A stretch of DNA of 64,000 bases from Macrolepiota albuminosa (GCA_027475525.1 JAMWFC010000115.1:1364001-1428000); one strand, 5' to 3'; shown: positions 22,171 through 34,186, counted from the first letter of the stretch. The notes: generated by a model not told the origin, from the letters alone. A program made the numbers and translations.

Positions 22171-23975
22171 TGGACAAGATTGAATCAAAGATAATTATTG
22201 TGAGCTGTATTCAGATGACCAAGGTGAATCACATTGCCTTGTGCCAACGTGAAGTTATTTGAATGTTGCAAAGAATGGAGAAGAGAGAACTATCTGAGGT
22301 GTGAGCAAGGGCATCGTGAATTGCAGATTGAAATTATATATCAAGGGTCGGAGTCCAAAAATGGAACATGAAGCGTAGGGTCACCAGAACCGTTTCTCCT
22401 GATAAGGTCTACTTGGTGGTCGAATCACGCGCTGACATTTCTCAACACACCCCGGCTCTGGACGTTGCCGGTGATTTCACCTCTGTCTTGGTCCAAACCT
22501 GCCTGCTACAGCCTTCTACCCCGGCGTGCCGCGAGCTTCAAGTAAAAGTGCAAGGTAGTCCAAAATCCGCAAACAGGGATAATGATCCGACAATATGCCG
22601 AGAGCTTCATTTCCTTCCGGTACACTGTCAGCCACTGTGATTCTCACAAACCTGTTTGAAGTTCTATTAGTGCCTTGGCTATTTTCACATTGCATGTGCA
22701 CACAGGCTAAAATTATTTACATTGGTTGCATCATATTGTTCTTGCATCATATCTGCAGTGTGAAAATCTCTAGCATGGAATCTAGTCTTCTGAGCCTCCT
22801 GCCCCCTGGCACTTGGACTGGCCATGTACTGGATAAGAATTATAACATAGGAAGTGGTTAAAGTGGTCTTAGAGCATGGATCTTAATCTATCTGCTGTCC
22901 AAATATGAGAGTATGTGTTGATATTCTGTACCTCATAAACTAACTACATACATATAATGCTCTGAGAAACATCTATTTTGAATGTTACGTTTTACAAGGA
23001 AGTGCTGATGTTGATAAAAAGGAAGATAATGAAAATGCATCTTTAAAAATTCTAGTCAATTATTAACTGACATAGATGTATCACAGCAGGATACACAAGT
23101 AAAAGAAGTATAATATTTTAGATAATCTTCTATAAAAAAAAACTCAACATCTATAGGAGAACAGTCTTTTTTATCTAAAACTTGAGCAACATAGCAGGGT
23201 AATTTAATTAGTGGAAAGATTATATGTCATAGTACACATAGTAGTAGTGTAATGCACAACAAAGTACTAGTCATAAAAACTGAAATAAATGCATCAATAA
23301 ATGGCAAGGCAGACATAGTAGTAGTGTAATGCACAACAAAGTACTAGTCATAAAAACTGAAATAAATGCATCAATAAATGGCAAGGCAGAGACATGTAGA
23401 CAAAAAATTTCCTCAACAACTATAAATATTGCCTACATGTATATATAAACCAGGCAGTGTAAAAAGACAAATAATAGCAGCAGCAAATCAGGTCAGAGAT
23501 GTGTATTGCAAGTAGTATGCAAGGGTGTAGCAAAACTACTATAGAATGCTGCATAAATTTATTGTGTTATATGACCTGATAGAAATTTGGCAGAGAAAGG
23601 AAATTTCTAATTCAATAGAGAATGCTCTCTGGTCATTTACATAAGAGAGTTGGAGAAGTTAAATACAGAGCTAGATAGAAACACACTCAGGCTTGATTGT
23701 AATCATTAGAACTGTATGGGCAAATATTGATATAGATGAGTTTTTCTTGTTTTTTTCTTTCTTAGTAGTATCACTGTAGGCACCATAGACAATTCTCAAA
23801 GTTGACCTCCAGAGGCCAGGATATTGCAGCATGACCCACTTCTGTAAAGGGATTGTACTTTCATGTTATCAAGGGCAGAAATGCATTTTATGTATAAATT
23901 CAAGATTTTTGTCTGAGAAACAGTGTGGGACTTAAGAAGTTTTATTCAAACATAATATCCACTAAACCTTCTTTT
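22170..23975. other. AT-rich intergenic stretch with no supported gene
   Basis: Base composition drops sharply in G+C from about 22.9 kb and stays low into the transposon island. Open frames at 22368-22861 have no recognisable domain. It contains 77-bp duplication 2. Confidence 0.5.
23236..23389. repeat. 77-bp tandem duplication 2 (exact)
   Basis: Copies 23236-23312 and 23313-23389 are identical. Non-coding AT-rich DNA. Confidence 0.95.
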
Positions 23976-23978
23976 ATG

Positions 23979-25347
23979 CAGTTTAAACCAAGGAGGAGTC
24001 ACATGCGCAATATGTCATATCAGGTTGGGTAGGTAGGTCGAGGCCTTGACATCTGAAATTTTTTTGGAGGGGTGATATCACCTGCCTAAAAAGAAAGTTG
24101 TTTGCCAAAAGCCCACTTAACAAAGTTGATTTTCAGGGTTGATTTCTCTCTCACAGCCTGGGCACCAAAACATTTAAGTCAGAAATGGCGGTAAGCTCCA
24201 TTTATGCTGACATCAATGTTACTAAAGTGCTCAAATACTTTCATTCATCCCAATTAGTTTAACGTAGATAAATCCAAGTTAATTGTTGACACAGATAATT
24301 ATGTACTGTGTCCATACTGTTATACACACATTAATGTTGGAAAAGTCGGTCTCTCCAACTGGAAGAAAGTGCACAAAGGCAGCAAGAAATGTACTGAAAA
24401 CTTGAAAAAATGGAATGCTGCTCAGATCATCAAAAAGTCTTGAAAGTGCACAAAGGCAGCAAGAAATGTACTGAAAACTTGAAAAAATGGAATGCTGCTC
24501 AGATCATCAAAAAGTCTTGAACTAAGGCTGTAAGTTTTTTTGCACCCAAAGCTCCTTGTGTCAAAGCCACTGTATCAGCACCACTACCTATACAGTCAAC
24601 ATCTTACACCTCAAACAACTCAACAAAACCTTGCTACCAGTCCCTGCATCTGTGTGCTCTGATGCTATAAAGCTTGATAGAGAAGTTGAAATGTCAAAAT
24701 TAACACAAGACGACATAAACTCACCTTTCCGAGCAACCTCCTGCCTGTCATCTGCTTCTCACTCCACCACAAATAATCACAGTGCCCATCAATTGCCACC
24801 TGTACCTGAACCCACACTTGAACTGCAAGGTTCAATGTCCTTGCTTCTCTCAGATTCGACTCCTAAGCCTAAAGATGCCAATGTCAGTAATGGATTTGAC
24901 CAAGAAGGGCCAAGGACACGTATTGGACAAAAGCAGAAGACAAAAGACTTGATATCATTGTTGGCAGAGTGCATATGTGGTTTTGTGGTCTCCAAGATGG
25001 AGAGGAGCAAAGCAATCCAGTGCAAACACGATTCATGTGAAACTTGATGGGTATGACATTATGTTATTTACTCCAAAGATGGCATCACTCACCTGCTGCT
25101 TCAAACCATCTACACTGCATAGGCTTAGAGTGTAGAGTGAATGGGTGGATGTGTGAAGCTTGTGAGGCTAACAAATGTGGTAGTGAAAAACAGTGTTGAG
25201 AATAAGGCAACCGGCTGGTGATCTTTAGTGATCCAATTACTCTATTTGGAATATTAAGTAAGCAGATAGGTAGGTAGGTCACTCAGACAGCCCTAAAAAA
25301 ATTTGACTCAATATGTTTAATTTTTTTTGACCCCCCCTTGGTTTAAA
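23979..25347 (+). mobile_element. Degenerate DNA-transposon-like element with BED-like and PHD-like motifs
   Basis: Flanked by inverted ends: GTTTAAACCAAGG at 23980 and its complement CCTTGGTTTAAAC ending near 25347. Internal remnants read on the plus strand. A zinc-finger-like segment (CPYCYTHINVG...SNWKKVHKGSKKC) lies at about 24315-24400, then FFAPKAPCV and TVSAP, then an ORF at 24556-25047 ending in SKAIQCKHDSCET. After a frame break comes GWMCEACEA. The order matches Cys/His proteins that accompany transposons in mushroom genomes (from memory). The catalytic part is missing, so it would be non-autonomous. The target duplication is not clear. Confidence 0.5.
24365..24518. repeat. 77-bp tandem duplication 3 (exact)
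   Basis: Period 77; copies 24365-24441 and 24442-24518. It breaks the frame after the BED-like finger of the surrounding element. Confidence 0.95.
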
Positions 25348-25439
25348 CCAGGTATCCATTCCATGGTGGTGTTAGAGTAGATAAAGAGATGCAGTTTGAA
25401 CTCATAATCTTTTGCTGCAGTATTTGTCAGTCTTTCCAC

Positions 25440-27313
25440 TTCATCTTGTGCTGTAGTTTGTAGCAAAAGATACAGCTGTCCAAGATCTTCTCAACCTTGT
25501 ACTACAAGGACTGGTTGCAGGGATGGTGTAGTTTGATGTCCAGGTATTGGGTCATTCAGGGTGGGCAAGAGCTTGACTATATTGAAGATGGAGTAGAGCT
25601 GACACATTCTTGCTAGGAGTCAAAGTTGATAAGCTAGCAGCCCTACCTGTTGTTCCACCATGTACAGTCCAAGCTGCCAGTGTGAGAGCTTCTAAGAGGG
25701 TCAGATAGTCACAATGTCTGAGGCATCTAGATAGACTTGGTTGCTGGGTTTGTACCTGGAGGCTGAGGTCCATTCTTGATCATTGTCAGGGGACTTCCTT
25801 TTCTAAAGCTCCTGGAGATCTCCAGGGCATTTTTCATGCCCCAGCACACTCTGGGCCCTCCTGTGCATGTGTTTCTTATGCCCCAGCATACTCCAGCTGC
25901 CATCTTGCACCTTGAAAATAGCTACCATGTACTGTATAGTTGCTCTCATGCTTCTGCCTCCCTATACCAAGGCACCATGCTAGCAGAGGGATCCTCAGAC
26001 TTGTTCTCTTCGAATTTCCCTCTGCTAGGTGATTAGTTATTAATTACACCATTGTTACTGTCTTTAATATACTTTGGATTTCTTTCTGCCAGTTGTGTGA
26101 TTAGCTGCAACCTCCAGAGGTCCCCTCACAATCATAGTACCAGGCCATGTTGTCCTTTGCCTTGGTGAGTGAATCCTCCTGGGCCTGTAGTGCAGCAAAA
26201 AGTTGAAGTTGGCTGGATAGAGGGACCACTAGGCCTGGCAACAATTAAGTTTCTTGACTATCCAAAAGTACTCCAGGTTCTTATGGTCTGTCCAGACTTT
26301 GAAGCTGTGCTGAGCCTCTTCTAGGAAATGATGCCACTCTTTCAAGGATTGGATGATTGCAAGCATCTCTTTGTTATAAATCTCATAGTTCTGCTCCATG
26401 GTGTTGAGGCTCTTGGAGTAGACAGCCACAGGGTGCCATTTTTCATCTTCTCAGAACTGCTGAGATAGGACCATATCAGTGGCAAAGTCAGAACTATCTT
26501 CCTCCACTCAGAAAAAAAGGTTGTTGTCTGAGAACAGAAGCACAGGCTTTGAGGTAATGGTAGACTTTAGAGCTTTAAAGGCCTGCTGCTCTGGCTTTTC
26601 CCAGGTCCAAGAGATGTTCTTTCTGGTGAGGTCAAACAACAGGTGTACATGGTGGAAGAAGTCCTGGATGAACCTCCAGTAGAAATTGGTGAAGCCTAAG
26701 AAGGCCTGCACCTCCTTGTTCTTGGGTGCAGGCCACCTTCACAGGGTCTATATCTGCCACTCCATGAGAGATGATGAGCCTGAGATATTCAATATGGGTC
26801 TGCTTAAACTCACACTTCTCAGGCTTGAGGAACAGGTGGTGCTGACAGAGATGGTCTAGGACAATCCAAGTAATGTGGCAGTGTTTCTCTAATGTCTTAG
26901 TGTAAATTAGATGTCTACAAATAGTCCTGTGGCCCCTGAGTCAAGAAGGGCCACTATGCTTTGGGTCTGCTGGGTGTTTCTAGTCATGATTTCCATGTTA
27001 GCCAGAGTGAGCTGGGAGATGGAGTGCCTATAACTATGTAGCAGCATGAGAGGCAGCATTTCCAGGCAGGAATGTGCAGTTAGGATGTGGTCAGAGGAGA
27101 CAGGGGTCTACTCAGAGGATTCTTGGGTATGTCAGGAGGAGTGCTTACAGTTGTGGGTGCAGTGTCACTGACAGGAGTAGTATTGGTCTCTTCTACCACC
27201 AGACATGCAAATCAAGTAGCACTAGAAGATAGGGGCATACCCTTCACCTGTCACAACTCTAAAAATCCTCCCTCAACTCCCTCTCCATCACTCCTTCAAG
27301 TAGGCTCTTGGTA
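25440..27313 (-). mobile_element. Old degenerate Ty3/gypsy retrotransposon remnant
   Basis: Minus-strand remnants in the normal pol order. Aspartic protease VALLDSGATGLFVD lies near 26950. RT C-terminal part (LGFTNFYWRFIQDF, 26508-26711) and RNase H (EIYNKEMLAIIQSLKEW, HKNLEYF; 26229-26429) follow. A very diverged chromodomain-like stretch may lie near 25450. Many stops and frame breaks. The 5' side is cut by the young gypsy element that begins at 27314. Confidence 0.7.
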
Positions 27314-27547
27314 TGTAACGAAGTTATGAAGTTTATAGAGCTTAGTGTGCACACAACACTGAATCAGACCAGACCGGTCTATTGACAATGTAGTATACAA
27401 CAAAATTAAGCTGCTTTGTAAGCAGCTGGTAAACTATTTATATAGTAATGTAAATTAATATTATATTATAATAAATATAATATAATAGTGTCTACTATAC
27501 AGTAAGTAAAGCTATGTGGCCAACGCCACATAGCGGACTACGCTACA
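27314..27547 (-). repeat. 3' LTR of the young gypsy element
   Basis: 234 bp. Contains two perfect hairpins: 27409-27427 (8-bp stem, 3-nt loop) and 27511-27534 (10-bp stem, 4-nt loop). Confidence 0.93.
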
Positions 27548-27997
27548 CACCCCCCAATCAGACCGAGCTATGGTCTTGAGATAATACGACGGTCATGCCA
27601 TCGGTAAGTCAGGGACGGGGGCAATGGGAGAGTCCCCAGGCTCCCGGAATGGATCGGCAGTCGCGTCGTCCATGTCGTAGTCGAGGAGTTCATCCTCGGG
27701 TGCGGGCGCGTAAGAAGTGCCCGAAGGCCCTGCTACTGGCAGGGAATCGTCATAGTCCCGGAGGGGGGACAGTGTGAGATTGGGGTCGATGGTCGACCCC
27801 AGGACAGGTGGTTGGGGATCAGGCAGATCCCCGGTGTCGGACGGGTACTGGCGCATCCAGATTTCGCGGGCATGAATGTCTTGTCCGATGAGGAGGTACA
27901 TCCCCTTGGCGAGCACGTCATCGTATGCACGACAACTGTCCTGCTGCTGGAGCATCAGGCGTTGGCGATCGCCAATGGTGGCCTCACGCCACCCATC

Positions 27998-29320
27998 CTA
28001 CTGAGCAATGGACTGGGGTGTACCGTAATGGTCGAGGCGTTGTAGCCTCTCATCATTGATAGTGGCCGCCTCATTGTAGAGCTGGCTGTTGCTGAAGAAT
28101 AAATAGGCCAAGTAGGTGACTCCATAAGTATACGCGTGGTCAGCCCAGCTGACCAGAATTTGATTATGAAGAAGGACGCGTAACGCGTCCAAAGTGGTGA
28201 ACACGGAAGCTGACGCTTCCGGGATGTCCACAGCCTGAGCCTCGAAGTTAGGGTCGTCGGCGTGGAGAGGCACAAAGACTTGCTCCGTGGCCGCCTCGTA
28301 CTCAGCCACGGCCTCTTTGTAGAGGCCTGGCCGGGCGAATACGTAGGCCAGGTACTTGTGTACCGTGGCCTTGGAGGCGCGGCTGGCGCTGAGGGCACGT
28401 ACAAGCGCAAACCCAAAGAGGCTGCGCCAATGAATGCGCATGGCACGGTCCATGGCCAGACCGGTCCATACGTTGGACGTCCCAGGACGTCCATAGAGGA
28501 GGGCGTATGAGCCCAGGTAGTCCAAAGCAAATGGTTGCTTTGGATCAGGGGGGGTAAGGCCGACGAAGGCAATTTTCCCTCCCTCTTTGCGGCGATAGAG
28601 CCACGATGGCACAATCATTCGCGGGACGTTCTCCCGCTCCTCTGGACTCGCGAAGGGTACCGCGATGGTCCTATACTCGACCTCGTTGAGTAAATAAGAC
28701 ATAGCTCTGTCTCGGGCTGTAGGGTGGCAGTTGAGTGCCACCTGCTTGAATTCGTTGAGCAAGAGGTAGCCCAACTGACACTGACAAATCGGCGTAAACT
28801 GGTTGTTAACCAGTGCATGAAGTCTGCGGACTTCTCAAGGACTGCAGGGAAACCTGCGAGGTGCCACTTGGTACACCTTACTGTTGTGGGGCGTTGCCGC
28901 AGCGTTGCCCTCTTTATCGGTCTCGAAGGACCTGGCTGCACGGGCTTCTTGCCTGATGAAGATGGTATTGGTCACTGGTGACCAATAGAATTGGGGAGCC
29001 AACCCCGCACCAAAGAATGAGTTCTGGCGCTCAATAGTGTGATCATGATAGATCACAACACCGAGTGCATCAGGAATGCGCCCAGTTTGGTCCTCGAGGA
29101 GGGCAGCTCCTCGCTTGGCGCTATCCTGCGCCTGACGCTCTATCTTGGCTCGTCGATTGCTGTTGCGCCGTTTGCGCGCCATACGTTGTGCCGCCGTCTC
29201 ATGCGGCACAGGGGATTCCATACGAGCCTCTTCAGGCTCCTCATACCAATTGTCATTGGAGGGCGGGGATGGCAGCCTCTCCAGCTCCGACTTCTCAGAC
29301 TGTGGGTCCATTGCCCACAC
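27998..29320 (-). CDS. Accessory ORF B of the young gypsy element (unknown function)
   Basis: A second extra coding block downstream of pol, sense orientation. Frames at 28835-29320 (starting MDPQSEKSELERLP; basic stretch MARKRRNSNRRAK; ends VAPRRFPCSP) and at 27998-28774 (258 aa; LNEFKQVALNCHP, RPGTSNVWTGLAMDRAM, WADHAYTYGVTYLAYLFF) appear to be parts of one protein separated by a frame break or intron near 28.8 kb. I recall similar repeated proteins annotated as hypothetical in many Agaricomycetes, consistent with a TE-carried family. No catalytic motif seen. It stands where env stands in retroviruses, but no signal peptide or membrane span is evident. Confidence 0.6.
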
Positions 29321-29349
29321 ACACTGCGGGAGTCGGGCTGGCGGGCCCT

Positions 29350-30685
29350 CTACCAATATGGCGGGTAAAAAGGGGCATCCTCAGGGAAGTGCACGTTGAC
29401 GTAGGCGTGCCCTTCCGGTTGCTTACCCTGATGATTCTTTTGGGGTAGTGAGGCCTTAGCCTCGGTGGGGCGTGTGCTCACGCCCCTGGAACTCTGCTTC
29501 CCAGAGTACGTGGTGGAGACCACGGATACTGGTCGTGAAGACGCAACCTCAGATGCGCCGCTGGCGAGGCGCTGGATAAGCCGGGGGGTGGCTGGAGCAG
29601 GGACATCTTCATAGGGAAGGATGTCCCGTCCTAGGCCAGCCTCCCAGCTGGGGGCAGCAACGCTCGACTTAATCAAGCGGGAGGGCGTGTCCTCCACTCC
29701 TTGCCGACGCGCCCTTTTGCTGGAGTCAGTGTCCCGACTCGGAGGTGTAGTCTGCCGCTTACAAGTGGCTGATAGGGCAAGGAGATCTGTTTTGCGCTGA
29801 GCGCGCATATGATCCATGTCGTCCATCATCTGGCAGATGAGGATGACTGCCTCCGCATCGCGGAGGAATGATGACTCTGCAGGTACATCATACCCGTTAT
29901 CTCCCAGACGTTGGAGAAGGGTAGCCAGGACTAAGTCCTGGTTGTGACTGGGCTCGACAGCCCGTGCTTTTCCTTTGTTGCGACTCTTCTTCTGAGCTGG
30001 GCTCAGATTGGTGCGGCATTTCCAGCCGCTGTAGCAAGGAGAGCTTGGCCAAGCTCTCTGTCGGCGCATCAGCCGATGAACTGATGCTCCGTCCTGGACT
30101 GAGAGTTTCTGTGCTCTCGATGGCCGCGGTGGCCTGCACGAGGAATGCTTTGCGTCCCTCTAGATTGTCAATTGGTGCTGTGGTCGACAGGGAAATCAAC
30201 CAGCCTTCCTTGGCTTGCGACTCATGCGAGTCGCTGTACTGGGGCATTGCACCCCAAGCCCCCATCCAAGCCGGGGGGTACAGCATCATTACGGGCACAC
30301 CACCCATCCCAGGGTAGTGCGCCGGGGCGGTAAACTGGGGCAAAGGATGTGCGTCCATAGCCCCTCTCGCCATAGCGGGGGCAAACTGCCCCCATCCTGG
30401 CGCTGCTTGGGGGCTGACTAGCCCCCCGTAGGCCTGTTGTTGGGATTGGCCCTCGGTGTGATGTGGCACATAAGCGCCCGATACTGGTTGTTGGGGCTGA
30501 TAGCCGCCCACAGGTGTGTTCTGGGGCATGAAGTTGCCCTGCATGGGTTGAAGTGGTGGATAGCCACTGATCACTGGCTGCTGTGGCAGGTAGCCCGCCG
30601 CTGGTGGTTGCTGCTGCTGTGGGAAGCCCACAGCTGGTTGCGATTGTCCCCACTGGGGCACATTTTGGGTCAGCGGGGGAGCCAT
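29350..30685 (-). CDS. Accessory ORF A of the young gypsy element (Q/P-rich)
   Basis: The first ORF downstream of pol begins at ATG 30685. Its N-terminal ~150 residues are low-complexity, rich in glutamine, proline, glycine and tyrosine (many PQQP and GGYQPQ-like units). A Ser/Glu-rich part follows, and then, in the next frame from about 30000, a basic stretch (KKSRNKGKARAVEPS) and a Ser/Thr-rich C-terminus with PEDAPFYPPYW before the stop at 29350. The frame change near 29.99 kb could be an intron, programmed shift or error. No known domain. Disordered Q/P-rich proteins can self-associate, but nothing here proves a role. Confidence 0.55.
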
Positions 30686-30901
30686 CTGCCCCCCCCTTCA
30701 GCCAACGGTAAGACCGACGGCGCAAATTCAAGGTGCTGCTGCTGCTCAGATTGATCCACGTGCATGTTGTCCATGGTTGAGGAAAAAAGGCGAAAAAGAA
30801 ATTTCGCCTTTTAAGACATGTTTCAGCCACAGCTGCTGACCAACTCAGCCAAGCCGCGATCGGCACTGCTGATCAAATTAAGCACCGGCATGCTTACTTA
30901 A

Positions 30902-33025
30902 TTAATGTGGGCGCTTAACACCCTTCAACTCCAAATAACGGTCAAGTGCCGCCAACTTGGAGCAATGGGAGTGTGGCTCCCATGTTGTGTCCCCAAGGGA
31001 CCATTGTACCTCAAACTCGAGCGTGTTACGCTCAGTCCACCGGTGCCCAATTATGCACTCGACGAACCATTCGTCATCGTCTCGAGCCCCAAAATCATAG
31101 GGGCCCGGGGTCGCCCTGTTAGGGAACAGCGCATCGTCAGACGCGCTATAAGGTCGCAACAGCAACACATGAAACTTAGGAACGATGCATTGTTCCTGTA
31201 ATGCCAGAGGCAGCTCCAACACGTAGTTGGAGGTACTTGGCTCTGCGTCTAGAACGCGGTATGGGCCTACCCATTTCGGGCAGAGTTTACTTGCCCATCC
31301 CTTTGGGAGCCTCAGATTACGCGTTGATAGGTACACCAACGCTCCTACTGCTATTGGTGGGTCTGCTCGCCTATGGTGATTGGCGTTTTTCGCCTGGAAG
31401 ACTCGCGCCTCTATGATGGCATCATGCACCAACGCAAGGTTCTCTAGGGCCTGCCTGGCGAACTTGACAACTCCTCGGTGGGCTACCGTATCAGCACGAA
31501 CTTCGTGCAGCATGGAGGGCAAGTACCCTCCGTTGAGCTCAAAGGGCGCATACCCTGTGGTATCTGAGATACTCACGTTAATCACGAACTCAGTGAGTGG
31601 ACACCAGTCCACCCAGTCCCATTGGTCAGGGCGAACAACTGCCCTCAAAATCTGGCCTATACTGCGGTTAGCCCGCTCTGTCTGCCCATCCGTTTGAGGA
31701 TGGAAGGACGTCGACATGAGGAGTCGCGCTCCTAGCAGTTTGTGGAGTTCCCTCCACCATTGAGACGTGAACTTCGAGTCACGGTCGCTCACAATGGTGC
31801 TAGGCAGCCCATGCAGCCTAACGATCTCCCTCAGGTAGATCCATGACAGCTCCTTAGCCGTCAGCGTAGTTCGCACCAGTATGAGGTGCACCATGCTCGT
31901 CATGCGGCAGATGACCACCCAGAGGTAATTGAACCCTTGGGACTTGGGAAAGGGACCTACAAAGTCCATTCCAATGGAATCCCAGGGTTTCACCGGTACG
32001 GGTAGCTGGTGTAGCTTCCCGGGAGGGGATCCAGGGGGCAACTTTGCCCTCTGACACGCTGCACATGAGGCGCAAAACTTAGTCACTTCTTGGGCCATAC
32101 GTGGCCACCAATACCATCTCCGGATGTAGCCCAATGTCCGGGCGGCACCAAAGTGCCCCACCAGTGCATGGGCCTGGTCCAAGACCCACGTAACAATGGT
32201 TTGCGTACGGGGGAGGCAGACCACTGCCACCCCTTGACGATTCTCCATCGTGATCAGTCCACCAGGCTCATGCCTGAACCGAGGATGGTCGTCAGGATTG
32301 GCAATTATCTCAGCGAAGAGAGAATCATCACCATAGTCCTGCACCACTTCCTTCCAGAAGTCGTCATTGCCCAGGCTAGGGGGCTGGGATGAAGGCAATT
32401 CGCCTTCAAGCATCTCCGCAAGCGTAACGGGTATATCGTGGCGCTCGTGCTCCCCAGTGGACGCTGGGTCCACGGCTTCATGCTCCTTGAGCAACTGGGC
32501 GGCTACGTCCTGCTCTTCACGCTGCTCTCTGAGGCGAGTGCTTCGCCTCCGTTCATCGTCACGCATAGCGCGTACTTCCAGGACATGCTCCCTGAGCTCC
32601 TGGTATCGGTGGAGAGGTAAGTCCTCTCCATCTGGGTCTATGCGGCAGTCTGCCTGCACATACTCATGAGGCTCGTGAGCCTCCCCAACTACATTACTCT
32701 CAAAGTAGCACGACAAGCAGTCTGCCACTTTGTTGAGTTCACCTTTAACATAGGTGATGTCGAACTGGTATCTCGACATGTAGTCTATCCACCATCGCTG
32801 ACACGGCGACAAGTTCATCTGAGTTTTGAAGAACTCAAGGGCCTTGTGGTCCGTTATGATGTGGATGGGATATCTCATCAGCTTATCCTCCCATTTGAGG
32901 AGGGCCTCGAGTATGGCAAGAGTCTCCAGCTCATGCACCGCATAGTTTTGCTGGGCCGTCGTGAACTTCTTCGACATGAACCCTGCTGGGCGGCATGTCT
33001 GCCAGCTGCTTCCCTGACCATACAT
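30902..33025 (-). CDS. pol: Gypsy Pol: RNase H, integrase and chromodomain
   Basis: 707-aa open frame. The N-terminal ~90 residues are RNase H (VHELETLAILEALLKWE, ITDHKALEFF). The integrase zinc-binding HHCC domain follows (HALVGHFGAART...CASCAACQRAK). The catalytic core shows the three acidic residues in DSIGMDFVGPFP, VSDRDSKFTSQWW and TDGQTERANRSI. A C-terminal chromodomain (ECIIGHRWTERNTLEFEVQW...TTWEP) follows and probably guides insertion to heterochromatin. The frame is closed upstream by a TGA at 33095-33097 separating it from RT. Confidence 0.93.
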   Translation of the reverse strand: MYGQGSSWQTCRPAGFMSKKFTTAQQNYAVHELETLAILEALLKWEDKLMRYPIHIITDHKALEFFKTQMNLSPCQRWWIDYMSRYQFDITYVKGELNKVADCLSCYFESNVVGEAHEPHEYVQADCRIDPDGEDLPLHRYQELREHVLEVRAMRDDERRRSTRLREQREEQDVAAQLLKEHEAVDPASTGEHERHDIPVTLAEMLEGELPSSQPPSLGNDDFWKEVVQDYGDDSLFAEIIANPDDHPRFRHEPGGLITMENRQGVAVVCLPRTQTIVTWVLDQAHALVGHFGAARTLGYIRRWYWWPRMAQEVTKFCASCAACQRAKLPPGSPPGKLHQLPVPVKPWDSIGMDFVGPFPKSQGFNYLWVVICRMTSMVHLILVRTTLTAKELSWIYLREIVRLHGLPSTIVSDRDSKFTSQWWRELHKLLGARLLMSTSFHPQTDGQTERANRSIGQILRAVVRPDQWDWVDWCPLTEFVINVSISDTTGYAPFELNGGYLPSMLHEVRADTVAHRGVVKFARQALENLALVHDAIIEARVFQAKNANHHRRADPPIAVGALVYLSTRNLRLPKGWASKLCPKWVGPYRVLDAEPSTSNYVLELPLALQEQCIVPKFHVLLLRPYSASDDALFPNRATPGPYDFGARDDDEWFVECIIGHRWTERNTLEFEVQWSLGDTTWEPHSHCSKLAALDRYLELKGVKRPH

Positions 33026-33350
33026 GGCTCCGACGCCTGTCTTGGACGCGTTGCAAATGAGCCATATCGGCTCGTCCCATCTAGGGTCGATTGGTCAAAT
33101 CACCGGAGTCTTTGTACAGATCCGTTTGACCATCTCGAAGCACCGCTGGTGCAACGGCCTCCAATTGAACGGTGACCCGTTCTGCGTCATGGCCATAAGT
33201 GGCCCAGTATAGGCTGTGACATCGGGCAAGAAGCTCGATATGTAGTTGACAAGGCCAACGAATCGTTGGATATCATTGTAGTTTCGGGGCGTGCGCCACT
33301 CCCAAATACAATTGAGCTTGTCCTGATCGGGGTGGATACCCCGCTCATCT

Positions 33351-33504
33351 ATGACATGCCCTAGGCAGTCTATACTCTGAGTGTAGAGCTCACATTTCTT
33401 CCACTTCAAGTACAACTTGTACTTGCGATGACATGCCCTAGGCAGTCTATACTCTGAGTGTAGAGCTCACATTTCTTCCACTTCAAGTACAACTTGTACT
33501 TGCA
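33351..33504. repeat. 77-bp-period tandem duplication 4 (76 of 77 match)
   Basis: Copies 33351-33427 and 33428-33504; only the last base differs. Within RT of the young gypsy element. Confidence 0.93.
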
Positions 33505-33812
33505 CAGTCATTCAAATACGACTCTGAGGTGCTGCTCATGCTCCTCCATAGTATCCAAGTAGATGAATATGTCATCTAAGTAGACGTGCATAAAATGTCC
33601 TATTACGTCTTGGAAGATAGAGGTCATTAGCCTCTGGAAAGTTGCTGGAGCATTACAGTCTCCAATCTGCATTATGTTGCTCGTGAACGTGCCCATGATC
33701 GATGCAAATACGGTCTTGGGTACGTCTTCGGTGTGAATGCACACCTGCTTGTAAGCGTCAGTAAGGTCAATCTTTGAGCGATACTTCGCCCGAGCCATGT
33801 CTTTCCGGATCA

Positions 33813-33966
33813 CCTCCTGATCTGGTAAAGGAGTTACATCCTTTATGGTGTTGTCATTGCGCTGACGTGCATCAAGAGCTGTTTGAAGGCCTCCTGATCT
33901 GGTAAAGGAGTTACATCCTTTATGGTGTTGTCATTGCGCTGACGTGCATCAAGAGCTGTTTGAAGG
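33813..33966. repeat. 77-bp tandem duplication 5 (exact)
   Basis: Copies 33813-33889 and 33890-33966; breaks the RT frame. Confidence 0.95.
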
Positions 33967-34186
33967 GTTCCATCCTTCTTCGGGATGCACAATAATGGTG
34001 CAGCTTGAGTGGTGGTGCATGGGGACCACCATTGAGCATTCAAATAGCAATTAGTCTTATCACGTAGTTGCTCCTGGAGGGCGCGCGGGCAGCGTGGCAA
34101 GTGGTACTCATACTGCTTGCTCTTGTCTATGAGATTGATCTCATGGTTCACCTCCCGCCATGGCGGAAGCTCCTCCTTGGTCCCGT

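Noticed and set aside
29897..30866. Plus-strand and alternative-frame ORFs in the Q/P-rich region of the young gypsy
   Set aside because: Low-complexity, G+C-rich coding DNA opens other frames; only the minus-strand frame starting at 30685 fits the element's orientation and context.
31380..33175. Plus-strand ORFs opposite gypsy pol
   Set aside because: Shadows of the 707-aa integrase frame with no domain of their own.
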